The notes: generated from the sequence alone by a model not told the origin. 64,000 bases of DNA from Aestuariibacter sp. GS-14 (GCF_006494365.1 NZ_VHIP01000009.1:62001-126000); one strand, 5' to 3'. Positions 54,041 to 63,940 are shown, counted from the first letter of the stretch. A program made the numbers and translations.

Positions 54041-55381
54041 TTAACCCTCTTTCTCGATAGTGGCCAAACAGTTGCGCAGAATCGGACCGTAAGTGTATTT
54101 GCCTGGGCACACATAGGTACACAACGCCAAATCTTCTTCGTCCAATTCCAGACAACCCAACGTCTGAGCACTGTCTGTATCACCAGAAATCAAATCACGC
54201 AGTAACAGCGTGGGAAGGATATCCAGAGGCATAACGCGTTCGTAATTACCAATTGGTACCATGGAGCGTTCTGAACCGTTTGTGGTTGTTGTCATATCAA
54301 ACTGCTTGCTACCACTGAAGTGACCAGTGTAAGCACGCGTGATTGAGTGTTTGTCAGAACCTGGAGTAATCCAGCCAAACAGTACCTTTTCACGGCCTTC
54401 TTTCAGCAACGAAACCTGAGTGTGGAAACGTCCAAGGAAACCGTAAACACCTTGTGCGGTAGTACCATTCAGTACTGAACCAGACACGATGCGAACTTCA
54501 CCGTCGGCAACTTCACCAGCAGTAAGTTCAGCCAGATCAGCACCTATTACAGTGCGAACCAAGCGAGGATTTTTAGCCGCAGGACCGCCTAGCGCAACAA
54601 CACGGCTGTTGTCTAACTCGCCAGACGTAATTGTTGCACCAATGGCAATAACGTCCTGGTAGTTAACAGACCATACTGTTTTCTTAGCGCCTACCGGATC
54701 AAGGTAGTGAATGTGCGTACCAGCCAGACCGGCTGGGTGCGGGCCGTCAAATTCAGCTACATCGGTACCGCTGTCACCAGCCGACACTGTGCTGCCTGCC
54801 TTCTTGCACACATACACTTTGCCGCCAGACAGCACTTTCAGTGCTTTTAATCCGTTTGCGAAGTCGTCCTGACGTTCAGCAATAACAACCGCCGGGTCGG
54901 CAGCTAATGGATTGGTATCAATAGCGGTAACAAAGATAGAACTTGGCGTTGAACCAAGCTTTGGTGATTTACTGAAAGGACGCGTGCGCAATGCTGACCA
55001 CAAACCGCTGTCGTTTAACAGCTGTTCAATGGTTTCACGGCTACTGCCAGCAATCTTATCAGCAGCAATAGCAGTGAAAGCTTCTGCTTCATTGCCTTCC
55101 GCTTTAACCACAACAGATTGCAGAACTCGTTTAGCACCACGGTTTACTTCTACCACTTCACCTGCAACCGGAGCAGTGAATTTCACACCAGGATTTTTCT
55201 TATCTTCGAAAAGAACCTGGCCTTTTTTCACCTTATCTCCAACCTGCACGTGCATGGTAGGACGCATACCCACATATTCTTCTCCCAAAATGGCAGCACG
55301 CGTCACAGACAGTCCATCCTGGATCTGTTGTGTCGGCGCTCCCGATATAGGGAGGTCGAGACCTTTTTTGATTTTTATCAT
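54041..55381 (-). CDS. nqrA: Na+-translocating NADH:quinone reductase subunit A
   Basis: A 446-residue cytoplasmic subunit, first in the operon. I chose ATG 55381 ([20 protein letters not shown]), which matches the family start; the 26-residue extension to 55459 is not conserved. The [19 protein letters not shown] biotinyl-lipoyl-like region and the Rnf-type C-terminal [20 protein letters not shown] are present. The complex oxidises NADH, reduces ubiquinone and pumps sodium out, powering symporters and flagella. Confidence 0.98.
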   Translation of the reverse strand: MIKIKKGLDLPISGAPTQQIQDGLSVTRAAILGEEYVGMRPTMHVQVGDKVKKGQVLFEDKKNPGVKFTAPVAGEVVEVNRGAKRVLQSVVVKAEGNEAEAFTAIAADKIAGSSRETIEQLLNDSGLWSALRTRPFSKSPKLGSTPSSIFVTAIDTNPLAADPAVVIAERQDDFANGLKALKVLSGGKVYVCKKAGSTVSAGDSGTDVAEFDGPHPAGLAGTHIHYLDPVGAKKTVWSVNYQDVIAIGATITSGELDNSRVVALGGPAAKNPRLVRTVIGADLAELTAGEVADGEVRIVSGSVLNGTTAQGVYGFLGRFHTQVSLLKEGREKVLFGWITPGSDKHSITRAYTGHFSGSKQFDMTTTTNGSERSMVPIGNYERVMPLDILPTLLLRDLISGDTDSAQTLGCLELDEEDLALCTYVCPGKYTYGPILRNCLATIEKEG

Positions 55382-55864
55382 ACGTAATCGCACTACTCTA
55401 ATAGAAATACCCTTTTGAATAGACAGTATCTTTACCGGAGAAGTAAAAATACGATTCAAAAACGTACTATGCTCACCCTACTGTACTATTGAAGGTCGTA
55501 ACAAACCCTCAAAGCTCTTGTTCACTTCGCAATCAAGCTGATCTTTTATAGTTAGAATTTGCCAGTGTTAACAATTTTATTGTTGTTATTAGCGCATGGT
55601 TTTAACGCCTGTTAACTAGGCGAACGAGAAGATCTGAAAAGCTCCTCTACTTAATTTCGGAATTTTAGCATCATCCTTACAAGTTGCGCTACGCAATTCG
55701 CAGATTATGCACTATTTTTATCGGATTAAACTGTACAATCAACCTACCACCTTGGTCGTAAATTAAACCACACGGTCAAACTTCCGGCAAAATCACGGCA
55801 ATTCCAGCATAAAGCAAACAAATAAGCCGTCATAAAGACGGCTTATATTAGTTATACAATGGTT
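55382..55864. promoter_or_regulatory. Long upstream region of the nqr operon
   Basis: About 440 bp lie between the fabV terminator and nqrA, with no convincing gene. It holds dyads at 55570-55584 (AACAAT/ATTGTT), 55606-55622 (CGCCT/AGGCG) and 55684-55696 (TTGCG/CGCAA), all AT-rich around. These could be operators or a structured 5' leader; no known riboswitch fold or confident -35/-10 pair is seen. Confidence 0.45.
55822..55846 (-). terminator. Terminator of fabV
   Basis: A 10-bp stem (ATAAGCCGTC/GACGGCTTAT) with a 5-base loop lies 18 bp beyond the fabV stop. AT-rich bases follow on the minus strand. Confidence 0.8.
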
Positions 55865-57043
55865 TTACCAATTTACCATCGGATCGACATCGGCATCGTA
55901 ATCCACACCGTTAACGTCAAAACCAAATAATCGCAGGAATTCATGGTGGTACCCGGCGTAGTCACTCAACTCATGGAAGTTGTCCTGAGTTACCTGATCC
56001 CACAGCCCTTTGATCACAGCCTGTGTAGCATCATTCGTTTCCTTGCCATCCATGCGGTAACGGTTTTGCGCATCCAGCACAGGCTCACTGCCGTACAGGC
56101 AGTCTTTGTACAAACCAGCGATTTGCTCAATACAGCCTTCATGTGTGCCTTCGTTTTTCATCACGCGATACAGCAAAGAGATGTATAGCGGCATAACCGG
56201 AATGGCAGAACTGGCTTGTGTTACCAGTGCTTTTAACGACGATACATGCGCCTCTGCTTTCAGTACCGATAACTTGCTATTGATTGCACTCGCTGCGCGA
56301 TCCAGATCTTCTTTCGCTTTACCAATGGTTGCCTGACCGTAAATGGGCCAGGTGAGCTCTTTACCAATGTAAGTGTATGCTGTGGTTTTACAGCCTTCCG
56401 CCAATACACCGGCTTCAGCCAGCGCGTCCAGCCACAATTCCCAGTCTTCACCACCCATTACCTTAACGGTATTAAAGATTTCCTCTTCATTGGCTGGTTC
56501 AAGGCTCACATCGTGAACCAGATCTTTGTCGGTATCATAGGTTTTAGTGGTGTATGCCTGACCCACAGGTTTCAGCGTAGACTTATATACTTCGCCGCTT
56601 ACCGGGTCGGTACGACGAGGTGCCGCCAAACTGTAGATCACTAAATCCACCTGACCTAAGTCAGCTTTGATTTTGTCGATCACTTCCTGCTTCATGTCTG
56701 CAGAAAACGCATCGCCATTAAGGGTTTCAGCATATAAGCCAGCTGCTTTTGCTTTGTTGTGAAAAGCGGCGGTGTTGTACCAGCCCGCTGTACCGGTTTT
56801 GCGATCGCTGGGTTCTTTTTCGAAACACACGCCCAGCGTTGCCGCACCATAGCCAAATGCCGAAGTAATACGCGACGCCAGACCATATCCGGTAGAACAA
56901 CCCAGAACCAGTACCTTTTTAGGCCCCTGACCTAAGTCACCAAGCCCTTGAATATAATCGATTTGTTCTGACACAACTGCTGCACAACCCACTGGGTGCG
57001 CATTTGTACAAATAAAGCCACGTATTTTGGGCTGAATAACCAT
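55865..57043 (-). CDS. fabV: Trans-2-enoyl-ACP reductase (NADH), FabV type
   Basis: A 392-residue enoyl-ACP reductase that finishes each fatty-acid elongation round. I prefer ATG 57043 (MVIQPKIRGFICTNAHPVGC), the family start; GTG 57049 is two codons upstream and nearer the AAGGA. The NADH motif GCSTGYGLASRITSAFG and the FabV active-site pair Y-x8-K (YGQATIGKAK) in TWPIYGQATIGKAKEDLD are present. FabV enzymes are naturally insensitive to triclosan. It is monocistronic with its own terminator. Confidence 0.97.
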   Translation of the reverse strand: MVIQPKIRGFICTNAHPVGCAAVVSEQIDYIQGLGDLGQGPKKVLVLGCSTGYGLASRITSAFGYGAATLGVCFEKEPSDRKTGTAGWYNTAAFHNKAKAAGLYAETLNGDAFSADMKQEVIDKIKADLGQVDLVIYSLAAPRRTDPVSGEVYKSTLKPVGQAYTTKTYDTDKDLVHDVSLEPANEEEIFNTVKVMGGEDWELWLDALAEAGVLAEGCKTTAYTYIGKELTWPIYGQATIGKAKEDLDRAASAINSKLSVLKAEAHVSSLKALVTQASSAIPVMPLYISLLYRVMKNEGTHEGCIEQIAGLYKDCLYGSEPVLDAQNRYRMDGKETNDATQAVIKGLWDQVTQDNFHELSDYAGYHHEFLRLFGFDVNGVDYDADVDPMVNW

Positions 57044-57080
57044 AGTCACACTATCCTTTATAATTTTAGCGCGTATTGTA

Positions 57081-57128
57081 ATAAACCACCGGATGATAAC
57101 AACTCTGAGCAGCTATCACCCGGTTTAT
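57081..57128 (-). terminator. Imperfect hairpin after the TRAP operon
   Basis: Arms ATAAAC/GTTTAT, CGG/CCG and TGATA/TATCA pair with a small bulge around a 15-base loop in the 91-bp gap between dctP and fabV. On the minus strand it is followed by T-rich sequence, so it may end the TRAP transcript. Confidence 0.45.
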
Positions 57129-57140
57129 ATAACAATCTGA

Positions 57141-58235
57141 TTAGCGATTGTTGTAATACGCTTGTTCTGACATGCCGTGGAATTTTTTCGCGCCGGCAAA
57201 GAAAGACTGGTAAGCATCGTAAATTCGTTTGAAGTCCGGATCAGCTTCCGCCTGCTCTGTCATCACTTTTGCAGACGCATTGCGCAGTGCCTCAAGCACA
57301 TCCTGTGGTAATTCGCGTGCCGTTACACCATGTTCGTTAATGAGTTTGTTCATGGCAGCATTATTGCGCGCCGTGTATTCGTCGAGCATGTCCTGGTTAG
57401 CAGCGCGCATGGCTACTTTTACAATAGCTTGTAAATCAGCAGGCAAACTGTTCAGCGCTTGCTCGTTCACCAAAAACTCTAATTGGGTACCTGGCTCGTG
57501 CCAACCGCTGGTGTAATAGTAATCGGCAGCCCGGAATAACCCAAATGCCAGATCGTTGTAGGGGCCCACCCATTCAGTGGCATCAATGGCACCGGTTTGC
57601 AATGACGTAAAGATTTCACCACCGGTTAGCGTAACTGGAATGCCGCCCACGGCTTTGAGTACTTCACCGCCCAGGCCGGGAATACGCATTTTCAGCCCCT
57701 GAAAATCCTGCAAGCTGTTAATTTCTTTTTTAAACCAACCCGCCATTTGCACGCCGGTATTGCCGCCGGCAAACGGCACTACCCCAAACGGTTTATACAG
57801 CTCCTGCCACAATTCCAAACCGCCACCGTAGTGTAACCACCCATTCATTTCCTGGGCATTCATACCAAACGGAATCGCCGAAAATATTGGCGCAGCAGGC
57901 ATTTTGCCCTTCCAGTAATAGGCGCCGGCATGCCCCATTTCCGCTGTGCCCTGAGCAACGGCGTCAAACACTTCAAAACCAGGCACCAGTTCACCGGCAC
58001 CAAATACTTTTACGGTTAAGCGGCCACCCGACATTTCATTCACGTACCCGGCAAAGGTTTCCGGTGCCTGGCCTAACCCCGGAAAATTCTTCGGCCACGA
58101 GGTAACTAACTTCCATTCATAGGTTTGTTGCGGCGCAGCCTGCGCCACGCTGGTATCTGACTTGGCGTTGTCCTGGCAACCGCTCAGGCCTAACGCCATG
58201 CCCAGTCCCAGTGCTGCCAATAGTATTTTTTTCAT
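57141..58235 (-). CDS. dctP: TRAP transporter solute-binding protein, 2-oxoacid/monocarboxylate type
   Basis: A 364-residue periplasmic binding protein. An AAGGAT ribosome site lies 6 bases before ATG 58235. The N-terminus (MKKILLAALGLGMALGLSGC) looks like a lipoprotein signal, which is unusual for soluble TRAP receptors. The mature start WKLVTSWPKNFPGLGQAPE, then GHAGAYYWKGK and LTGGEIFTSLQTGAIDATEW, resemble TakP-type receptors for 2-oxoacids. The substrate is inferred from resemblance only. It is the last gene of a dctQ-dctM-dctP operon. Confidence 0.9.
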   Translation of the reverse strand: MKKILLAALGLGMALGLSGCQDNAKSDTSVAQAAPQQTYEWKLVTSWPKNFPGLGQAPETFAGYVNEMSGGRLTVKVFGAGELVPGFEVFDAVAQGTAEMGHAGAYYWKGKMPAAPIFSAIPFGMNAQEMNGWLHYGGGLELWQELYKPFGVVPFAGGNTGVQMAGWFKKEINSLQDFQGLKMRIPGLGGEVLKAVGGIPVTLTGGEIFTSLQTGAIDATEWVGPYNDLAFGLFRAADYYYTSGWHEPGTQLEFLVNEQALNSLPADLQAIVKVAMRAANQDMLDEYTARNNAAMNKLINEHGVTARELPQDVLEALRNASAKVMTEQAEADPDFKRIYDAYQSFFAGAKKFHGMSEQAYYNNR

Positions 58236-58245
58236 TATTGTATCC

Positions 58246-59628
58246 TTAGCTGTAGAGCGTTTCAGGCAACCAGGTGGCCAGCTCAGGCCAAATGGCTAAC
58301 CCTATTAATAGCACAATCTGAATAATGATGAAGGGAACAACACCACGATAGATATCAGACGTTAGTATGGCAGGCGGCGCGACCCCACGAAGATAAAACA
58401 ACGCAAAACCAAATGGCGGGGTTAAAAATGAGGTTTGCAGGTTGAGCGCCAGCATGATCCCCAGCCATACAGGATCGACGCCCATCGCAAGCAGAACCGG
58501 CGCAACGATGGGCACCACTACAAACGTGATCTCAATAAAATCCAGAATAAAGCCCAGCGCGAACACCACCAGCATCACCACAAACATGGCGCCAAACACG
58601 CCACCCGGCAATTCAGTAAGGAAACCATGGATCAACTCTTCGCCACCAAAACCACGGAATACCAGTGAAAATACCGATGCGCCAATCAGGATCATAAACA
58701 CCATGGCTGTCATTCGCGTGGTATCCATAGTGACGACTTTTAACTGCGCCAACGACAGTTGTTTCTTAAAGGCTGCCAGGATGATAGCGCCCGCTGCGCC
58801 AACACCCGCCGCTTCGGTGGGGGTGGCAAAGCCGCCCAAAATTGCCCCCAATACCACTACTATCAGCATTAATGGCGGAATTAATGCCGCCAGCAAGCTC
58901 TGTGATTGTTCAGACTGCCCTTGCGCTTCTGCTTTTTCGTCACTGACTTCGTTTCCTGACTGACCCGACTTCATGCCCACAATCATTACGTAAATTAAGT
59001 ACAGCACTACCAGTAATAAGCCCGGCACTATGGCCCCTACGAACAGGTCACCCACCGATACTGAGTCTGGCGAAAAGATCCCCATGGATAATTGTGCTTT
59101 CTGATACGCACTCGACAACACGTCGCCTAGCAGAATAAGTGCAATCGACGGGGGTATGATTTGCCCAAGTGTACCCGTTGCGCAAATAGCGCCGGTTGCG
59201 AAGGCCGGTGAATAACCGCGCTTGAGCATGGAAGGCAGCGATAATAACCCCATGGTAACTACCGTTGCGCCCACAATTCCGGTACTCGCGGCCAGTAGCA
59301 TCCCCACCAGCACCACCGACACGGCCATACCACTGCGGTATTTACCCAGCAATGATGCCATGGCCACCAGCAGCGACTCAGCTACCTTAGACTTTTCCAG
59401 CATTACCCCCATAAAAACAAACAAGGGAACGGCAATCAGGGTTTCGTTCGACACAATACCAAACAGGCGGTTTGGCATGGCTGTGAGGTAAGACGCGTCA
59501 AATCCACCGGCAACAGAGCCAATGGCTGCAAAGATCAGCGATACCCCAGCAAGCGTAAGCGCCACCGGATAACCCAATAACAACACTGCGCATACGCAGG
59601 CAAACAGAACTAATGCCAGCCATTCCAT
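58246..59628 (-). CDS. dctM: TRAP transporter large permease DctM
   Basis: A 460-residue large permease with about twelve helices. Typical motifs are GYPVALTLAGVSLIFAAIGS, VPLFVFMGVMLEKS, GTLGQIIPPSIALILLGDV and LNLQTSFLTPPFGFALFYLRG. An extended charged loop near residues 215-240 (KSGQSGNEVSDEKAEAQGQS) is longer than in many homologues, a feature of the TakP-linked class. It lies 1 bp after dctQ and 10 bp before dctP. Confidence 0.95.
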   Translation of the reverse strand: MEWLALVLFACVCAVLLLGYPVALTLAGVSLIFAAIGSVAGGFDASYLTAMPNRLFGIVSNETLIAVPLFVFMGVMLEKSKVAESLLVAMASLLGKYRSGMAVSVVLVGMLLAASTGIVGATVVTMGLLSLPSMLKRGYSPAFATGAICATGTLGQIIPPSIALILLGDVLSSAYQKAQLSMGIFSPDSVSVGDLFVGAIVPGLLLVVLYLIYVMIVGMKSGQSGNEVSDEKAEAQGQSEQSQSLLAALIPPLMLIVVVLGAILGGFATPTEAAGVGAAGAIILAAFKKQLSLAQLKVVTMDTTRMTAMVFMILIGASVFSLVFRGFGGEELIHGFLTELPGGVFGAMFVVMLVVFALGFILDFIEITFVVVPIVAPVLLAMGVDPVWLGIMLALNLQTSFLTPPFGFALFYLRGVAPPAILTSDIYRGVVPFIIIQIVLLIGLAIWPELATWLPETLYS

Positions 59629-59629
59629 G

Positions 59630-60160
59630 CTATTCGGCCTCCCTGCTACAGCGCCAGCCTATAAAGCTTCGGCACAACTCACTGACCCCCTGTAATAGCA
59701 AAATACCAATGCCTATTGGGATCAGGGACTTCAGCACAAACACCAGCGGTAAGCCCCCTGGTTCCTTGGACGATTCTAACAACGCCCACGAGTCAGCCGC
59801 ATAGGGCACTGAGTAATACAGTAAAAAACAACACACAGGAATGAGCAGTACCAGCGTTCCCCAGAAATTTACCCGGGCTTGTTGGCGTTCAGAGAAGCGG
59901 CGATAAAATACATCTACCCGCACATGTCCGTCGCACTGCAAGGTATAACCGAGTGCCAGTAAAAACACCGCAGCATGCAGGTAAGTAACAGACTCCTGCA
60001 GTGCAATCCAGCCCAACTGAAAACCATAGCGGAATATAACAATAAGCAGCATTACCGCCACCATTACCAGCGACAGTGCACTGCAGAGCACACAAATACG
60101 GCGGCTGAAAGTATCGATTGCCCGAATGACGGGCTCAAGCGTTGTGGAAGAAATGGCCAT
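59630..60160 (-). CDS. dctQ: TRAP transporter small permease DctQ
   Basis: A 176-residue four-helix small permease. Helices occur near residues 22-45 (VLCSALSLVMVAVMLLIVIF), 55-75, 95-115 and 140-162; the segment GWIALQESVTYLHAAVFLLA with its LQE motif is typical. It starts the operon and stops 1 bp before dctM. The gene order Q-M-P differs from the more common P-Q-M. Confidence 0.92.
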   Translation of the reverse strand: MAISSTTLEPVIRAIDTFSRRICVLCSALSLVMVAVMLLIVIFRYGFQLGWIALQESVTYLHAAVFLLALGYTLQCDGHVRVDVFYRRFSERQQARVNFWGTLVLLIPVCCFLLYYSVPYAADSWALLESSKEPGGLPLVFVLKSLIPIGIGILLLQGVSELCRSFIGWRCSREAE

Positions 60161-60453
60161 AACGAATAATCACGCAACAATTGAAAAAAACTTGTTAATA
60201 GTGGGCTAGACTAAAGCTATTTGGCTTCTTTGCCAACGGCTTATGGCAAGTCGCGTGGATATTTAGTGGGTTTTGTGAAAACCAAGGCTGAACAGACTGA
60301 CAACAGTATGTGCCGGGGATAGGATTAGCGGGCAGAAAATAATGTTGCGCAAAGCCCGCTATAACGAGCGGGCTGGCAACAAGCACCTGATGCTGGCTGT
60401 AGCCTGAATCAGGCTAGCCAATGGATAGCCAATGGATAGCCAATGGCTAGCAT
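60161..60453. other. Intergenic region between fklB-type and TRAP genes
   Basis: A 293-bp gap with no convincing gene. It is rich in short inverted repeats (AGCCCGCT/AGCGGGCT at 60353-60374; AGCCTGA/TCAGGCT at 60401-60415) and ends in an 11-bp tandem repeat. The TRAP promoter must lie in its left part. Confidence 0.55.
60415..60447. repeat. Tandem repeat, three 11-bp units
   Basis: TAGCCAATGGA occurs twice in a row (60415-60425, 60426-60436) and a third time with one change at the last base (60437-60447). It lies 6 bp beyond the FKBP stop. A unit length of 11 bp places copies on nearly the same helical face. Copy number may vary between strains. Confidence 0.85.
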
Positions 60454-61074
60454 TTAAGCAACGATGTCTAACAACTCAACATCAAATACCAGTGTGCTGT
60501 AAGGTGCAATCGCACCACCTGCACCTTGCTCACCGTAAGCCAGGTTGTGCGGCACGTATAAACGCCACTTCGAACCTACAGGCATCATTTGCAATGCTTC
60601 AGTCCAACCTTTGATTACGCCACCTACCGGGAACTCAGCAGGCTGACCGCGATCATAAGAGCTGTCGAAAACAGAGCCGTTGATCAGCGTACCATGGTAA
60701 TGCGTGCGTACTGTGCTGCTTGCGGTTGGCTTAGCACCGTCACCGGCGGTCAGTACTTCGTACTGCAGGCCAGAACCGGTTACTACTACGCCTTCGCGCT
60801 TGGCGTTATCAGCCAGGAAGCTTTCACCCTCAGCAATAGCTTCTTTATGCTTTTCGGCTTTAGCGGCCTGCATTCGCTGATGAATAGCCCCAAATGCATC
60901 GCGCAGTGTATCGTTGTCTACCTGTGGCGCCTGGCCGGTAAACGCATCTTTTAAGCCGGCTACTACTGAATCCAGGTCAAGGCCTTCAAACGGATTCGAT
61001 TGCAATTGCTGGCCCATTTGAAAACCAATTCCATAGCTGGCCTGGGTTTCTACTGTCTTAAATTGATCTGACAC
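60454..61074 (-). CDS. fklB: FKBP-type peptidyl-prolyl isomerase (FklB-like)
   Basis: A 206-residue FKBP. I prefer GTG 61074 (MSDQFKTVETQASYGIG), since AGGAG ends 5 bases before it; GTG 61080 overlaps that site. The N-terminal dimerisation helices precede the FKBP domain (GSGLQYEVLTAGDGAKPTAS, GTLINGSVFDSSYDRGQPAE, then GWTEALQMMPVGSKWRLYVP and LAYGEQGAGGAIAP). There is no signal peptide, so it is cytoplasmic like E. coli FklB, assisting folding at proline bonds. Confidence 0.92.
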   Translation of the reverse strand: MSDQFKTVETQASYGIGFQMGQQLQSNPFEGLDLDSVVAGLKDAFTGQAPQVDNDTLRDAFGAIHQRMQAAKAEKHKEAIAEGESFLADNAKREGVVVTGSGLQYEVLTAGDGAKPTASSTVRTHYHGTLINGSVFDSSYDRGQPAEFPVGGVIKGWTEALQMMPVGSKWRLYVPHNLAYGEQGAGGAIAPYSTLVFDVELLDIVA

Positions 61075-61318
61075 AGTCACTCCTGAAAGTAAATTACATA
61101 AAACGCGTAAATTTCAAACAATTTATGAAATATTCTGAAAAATTATAACACGTTCATTTTCATCGGGACGACAGTGTAACACACCCTTGCCCTGCCTGCC
61201 CGTGCCTTTGATTTAGTGAGCCTAAACGGTGCGTCGCTGTGGCATTTTATGCAAAATGTGATTAGACAAGCGCCCGCGGAAACAGTAATGTTATCGGCAT
61301 TGTTATAGGGAGGGCACC

Positions 61319-63940
61319 ATGCAATCACATTACGATGCACAGTTAAAAGACACTGTACGTTATTTAGGAAAGACCTTAGGCGAAACCATCAAGGCGCAAC
61401 TGGGCACCGATTGGTTGGCTAAGATTGAAAAGATCCGCCTCGATGGCCGCGCGTCATACAAAGGCGACAACGATTGTAGTACAAGTCTGAAAGAAACTTT
61501 CAGAACCATGTCAGACAGCGAGTTACTGGTTGTTGCCCGTGCCTTCGCACAATTTTTGAATCTGGGTAACATTGCCGAACAGGAATACAATGCCGGTCTT
61601 AACGTAGAAGCCTCCATAGACTCCTTGTTTGCGCATCTGGACAAAGCAGAACTGTCTGCGCTGGAAGTAGAGCAAGCGGTTGCCAAACTGGATATTGATC
61701 TGGTGCTTACCGCTCACCCAACCGAAGTATTCCGTCGCACGCTGATTCACAAGCACAAAGAACTGGCGATTTGCTTAAAGAGTATTCACCACGAAGAACT
61801 TACAGATGCCGAGCGCAAACGCTTAGAGATTCGCATTGCCGATTTAATCAGTCAGGCCTGGCACACCGAAGAAATCCGTTCTGTGCGCCCAACGCCAGTC
61901 GACGAAGCGCGCTGGGGATTCTCGGTGATTGAAAATTCCCTGTGGGAAGCTGTGCCAGAGTTTCTGCGCGATTTAGACGAGCGCTTACAACAAGATTACA
62001 ACGTTAGATTGCCGATTGACGCAGCACCTATCCATTTTAGTTCATGGATGGGCGGCGACCGCGACGGCAACCCGTTTGTAACCGCCAAGGTTACCGAAGA
62101 AGTATTGTTGCTGGCACGTCGTCGCGCAGCAAAATTGTTAACTATCGATCTCGATCGCTTACAGGTTGAATTGTCGATGAACGCGTGCAATGGCAAACTC
62201 AAGGCCGCCGTTGGTGAGCAATTAGAGCCTTACCGCGCGATTTTGCGCCCACTGGTAAAGCGCTGCGCTGATACACGCGATGGTATCTCCGACTTCTTTA
62301 ATGGTCGCCCTTACGATTCAAGCGCATGGCTTCAGGACAACGATGAATTACTTGAGCCGCTAATGCTGTGTTATCAGTCGTTGTGCGAAAGCGGCCTGGA
62401 AGGGACTGCCAACGGCTATTTATTAGACACCATCCGCCGGGTTAAGTGTTTTGGTATTCATTTGCTGCGTCTGGATGTGCGCCAGGACTCACAGCGCCAT
62501 GCCGATGTGCTGGCAGAAGTTACCCGTTATTTGGGACTGGGCGATTACGGACAGTGGAGCGAAGCCGACAAGCAATCTTTCCTGCTGCGTGAATTGAGTT
62601 CAAAACGTCCATTATTTCCACGTAACTGGCAGCCTTCTGCAGACGTACAGGAAGTGCTGGATACCTGTAAGGTTATCGCTAACCACAGCCGCCATGGCTT
62701 CGGTATTTATATCATTTCGATGGCAAGCGAAGCCTCTGATGTGATGGCCGTACAACTCCTGTTGCAGGAAATGGGCGTTGACTGGCCGATGCCGGTAGCG
62801 CCATTGTTCGAAACGCTGGACGACCTGAACAACTCCCCTACCGTTATGCGCAAGCTACTAAGCGTTGACTGGTATCGGGGTTACATTCAGGGTAAACAGT
62901 TTGTGATGATTGGTTACTCCGACTCAGCCAAAGATGCCGGTGCTATTGCTGCGGGCTGGGCTCAGTACGAGTCTCAGGAAGCACTGGTAGCGCTGGCAGA
63001 AGAGTTTGACGTTACGTTAACGCTATTCCACGGTCGCGGTGGTACAATCGGCCGTGGTGGTTTGCCTGCCCACGCTGCTATTCATTCGCAACCTCCTGGT
63101 TCATTGGACGGCGGTTTCCGTGTGACTGAGCAGGGTGAAACCATTCGCTATAAGTTTGGTATGCCATTGCTTGCCAAGCGCAGCCTGGGTATCTACACCA
63201 GTGCGATTATTGAAGCCATGCTGTTCCCGCCACCGGCACCTAAAGACGAATGGCGTCAGCTTATGAAAGACATGGCTGCCAAAGGCCGTGACTTCTACCG
63301 TGGCGTGGTGCGTCAGGATCCAGAGTTTGTACCTTACTTCCGTGTTGCGACACCAGAACAGGAACTGGGTAAGCTGCCACTGGGTAGTCGCCCGGCTAAG
63401 CGCAAACCGACTGGCGGCATTGAAAGCCTGCGCGCGATTCCTTGGATTTTTGCCTGGGCACAAACCCGTTTGGTTCTGCCTGCATGGTTGGGCAGTATGC
63501 GTGCCATTGATGCAGTAAGAAAAGAGGGTAACGAAGACACCCTGAAAGAAATGCTGCAAAACTGGCCATTCTTCAAGTCGCGTTTATCCATGTTGGACAT
63601 GGTGTTCCAAAAAGCGGATCCGCGCATTAGTGAAGAATACGATAGTCGCTTAGTGCCCAGCGAACTCAAGCATTTTGGTGAAGCGCTGCGCGCTGAGCTA
63701 AAAGAATCGATTGCACTGCTGCTGGAAATTACCGGTCAGAAAACCATTATGGAATCAGACCCTACTGGGCGCGAGTCTATGAATATCCGCGCAGCGTACT
63801 TAGAACCACTGCATTATTTGCAAATTGAGCTGCTGTCGCGCATTCGTCAGTTAGCCGAAGATGAGCACGATGCCAATCTGGATAAAGCAATGATGGTTGC
63901 CATCAGTGGCATTGCGATAGGGATGCGAAACACAGGTTGA
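61319..63940 (+). CDS. ppc: Phosphoenolpyruvate carboxylase
   Basis: A complete 873-residue enzyme that turns PEP and bicarbonate into oxaloacetate, refilling the TCA cycle. ATG 61319 follows an AGGGAGG ribosome site. Catalytic residues are His133 (VLTAHPTE), Lys538 (GYSDSAKDAG) and Arg573 (FHGRGGTIGRGG). The C-terminus ends GIAIGMRNTG, as expected for the family. Acetyl-CoA and aspartate control is typical of such bacterial enzymes. It lies divergent from the FKBP gene with a 240-bp gap. It looks monocistronic; the window ends 60 bp later. Confidence 0.98.
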   Translation: MQSHYDAQLKDTVRYLGKTLGETIKAQLGTDWLAKIEKIRLDGRASYKGDNDCSTSLKETFRTMSDSELLVVARAFAQFLNLGNIAEQEYNAGLNVEASIDSLFAHLDKAELSALEVEQAVAKLDIDLVLTAHPTEVFRRTLIHKHKELAICLKSIHHEELTDAERKRLEIRIADLISQAWHTEEIRSVRPTPVDEARWGFSVIENSLWEAVPEFLRDLDERLQQDYNVRLPIDAAPIHFSSWMGGDRDGNPFVTAKVTEEVLLLARRRAAKLLTIDLDRLQVELSMNACNGKLKAAVGEQLEPYRAILRPLVKRCADTRDGISDFFNGRPYDSSAWLQDNDELLEPLMLCYQSLCESGLEGTANGYLLDTIRRVKCFGIHLLRLDVRQDSQRHADVLAEVTRYLGLGDYGQWSEADKQSFLLRELSSKRPLFPRNWQPSADVQEVLDTCKVIANHSRHGFGIYIISMASEASDVMAVQLLLQEMGVDWPMPVAPLFETLDDLNNSPTVMRKLLSVDWYRGYIQGKQFVMIGYSDSAKDAGAIAAGWAQYESQEALVALAEEFDVTLTLFHGRGGTIGRGGLPAHAAIHSQPPGSLDGGFRVTEQGETIRYKFGMPLLAKRSLGIYTSAIIEAMLFPPPAPKDEWRQLMKDMAAKGRDFYRGVVRQDPEFVPYFRVATPEQELGKLPLGSRPAKRKPTGGIESLRAIPWIFAWAQTRLVLPAWLGSMRAIDAVRKEGNEDTLKEMLQNWPFFKSRLSMLDMVFQKADPRISEEYDSRLVPSELKHFGEALRAELKESIALLLEITGQKTIMESDPTGRESMNIRAAYLEPLHYLQIELLSRIRQLAEDEHDANLDKAMMVAISGIAIGMRNTG

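Noticed and set aside
54912-55418. 168-codon open frame opposite nqrA
   Set aside because: Antisense shadow of nqrA; composition is that of reversed coding DNA.
55382-55821. Known riboswitch (FMN type) upstream of nqr
   Set aside because: The conserved RFN core is not recognisable; only unrelated short dyads are present.
58442-58963. 173-codon open frame opposite dctM
   Set aside because: It lies wholly antisense to a clear transporter gene, has low-complexity Thr/Pro/Asn-rich composition, and no ribosome site.
60415-60447. Possible CRISPR array
   Set aside because: Units are 11 bp and contiguous, with no spacers and no cas genes.
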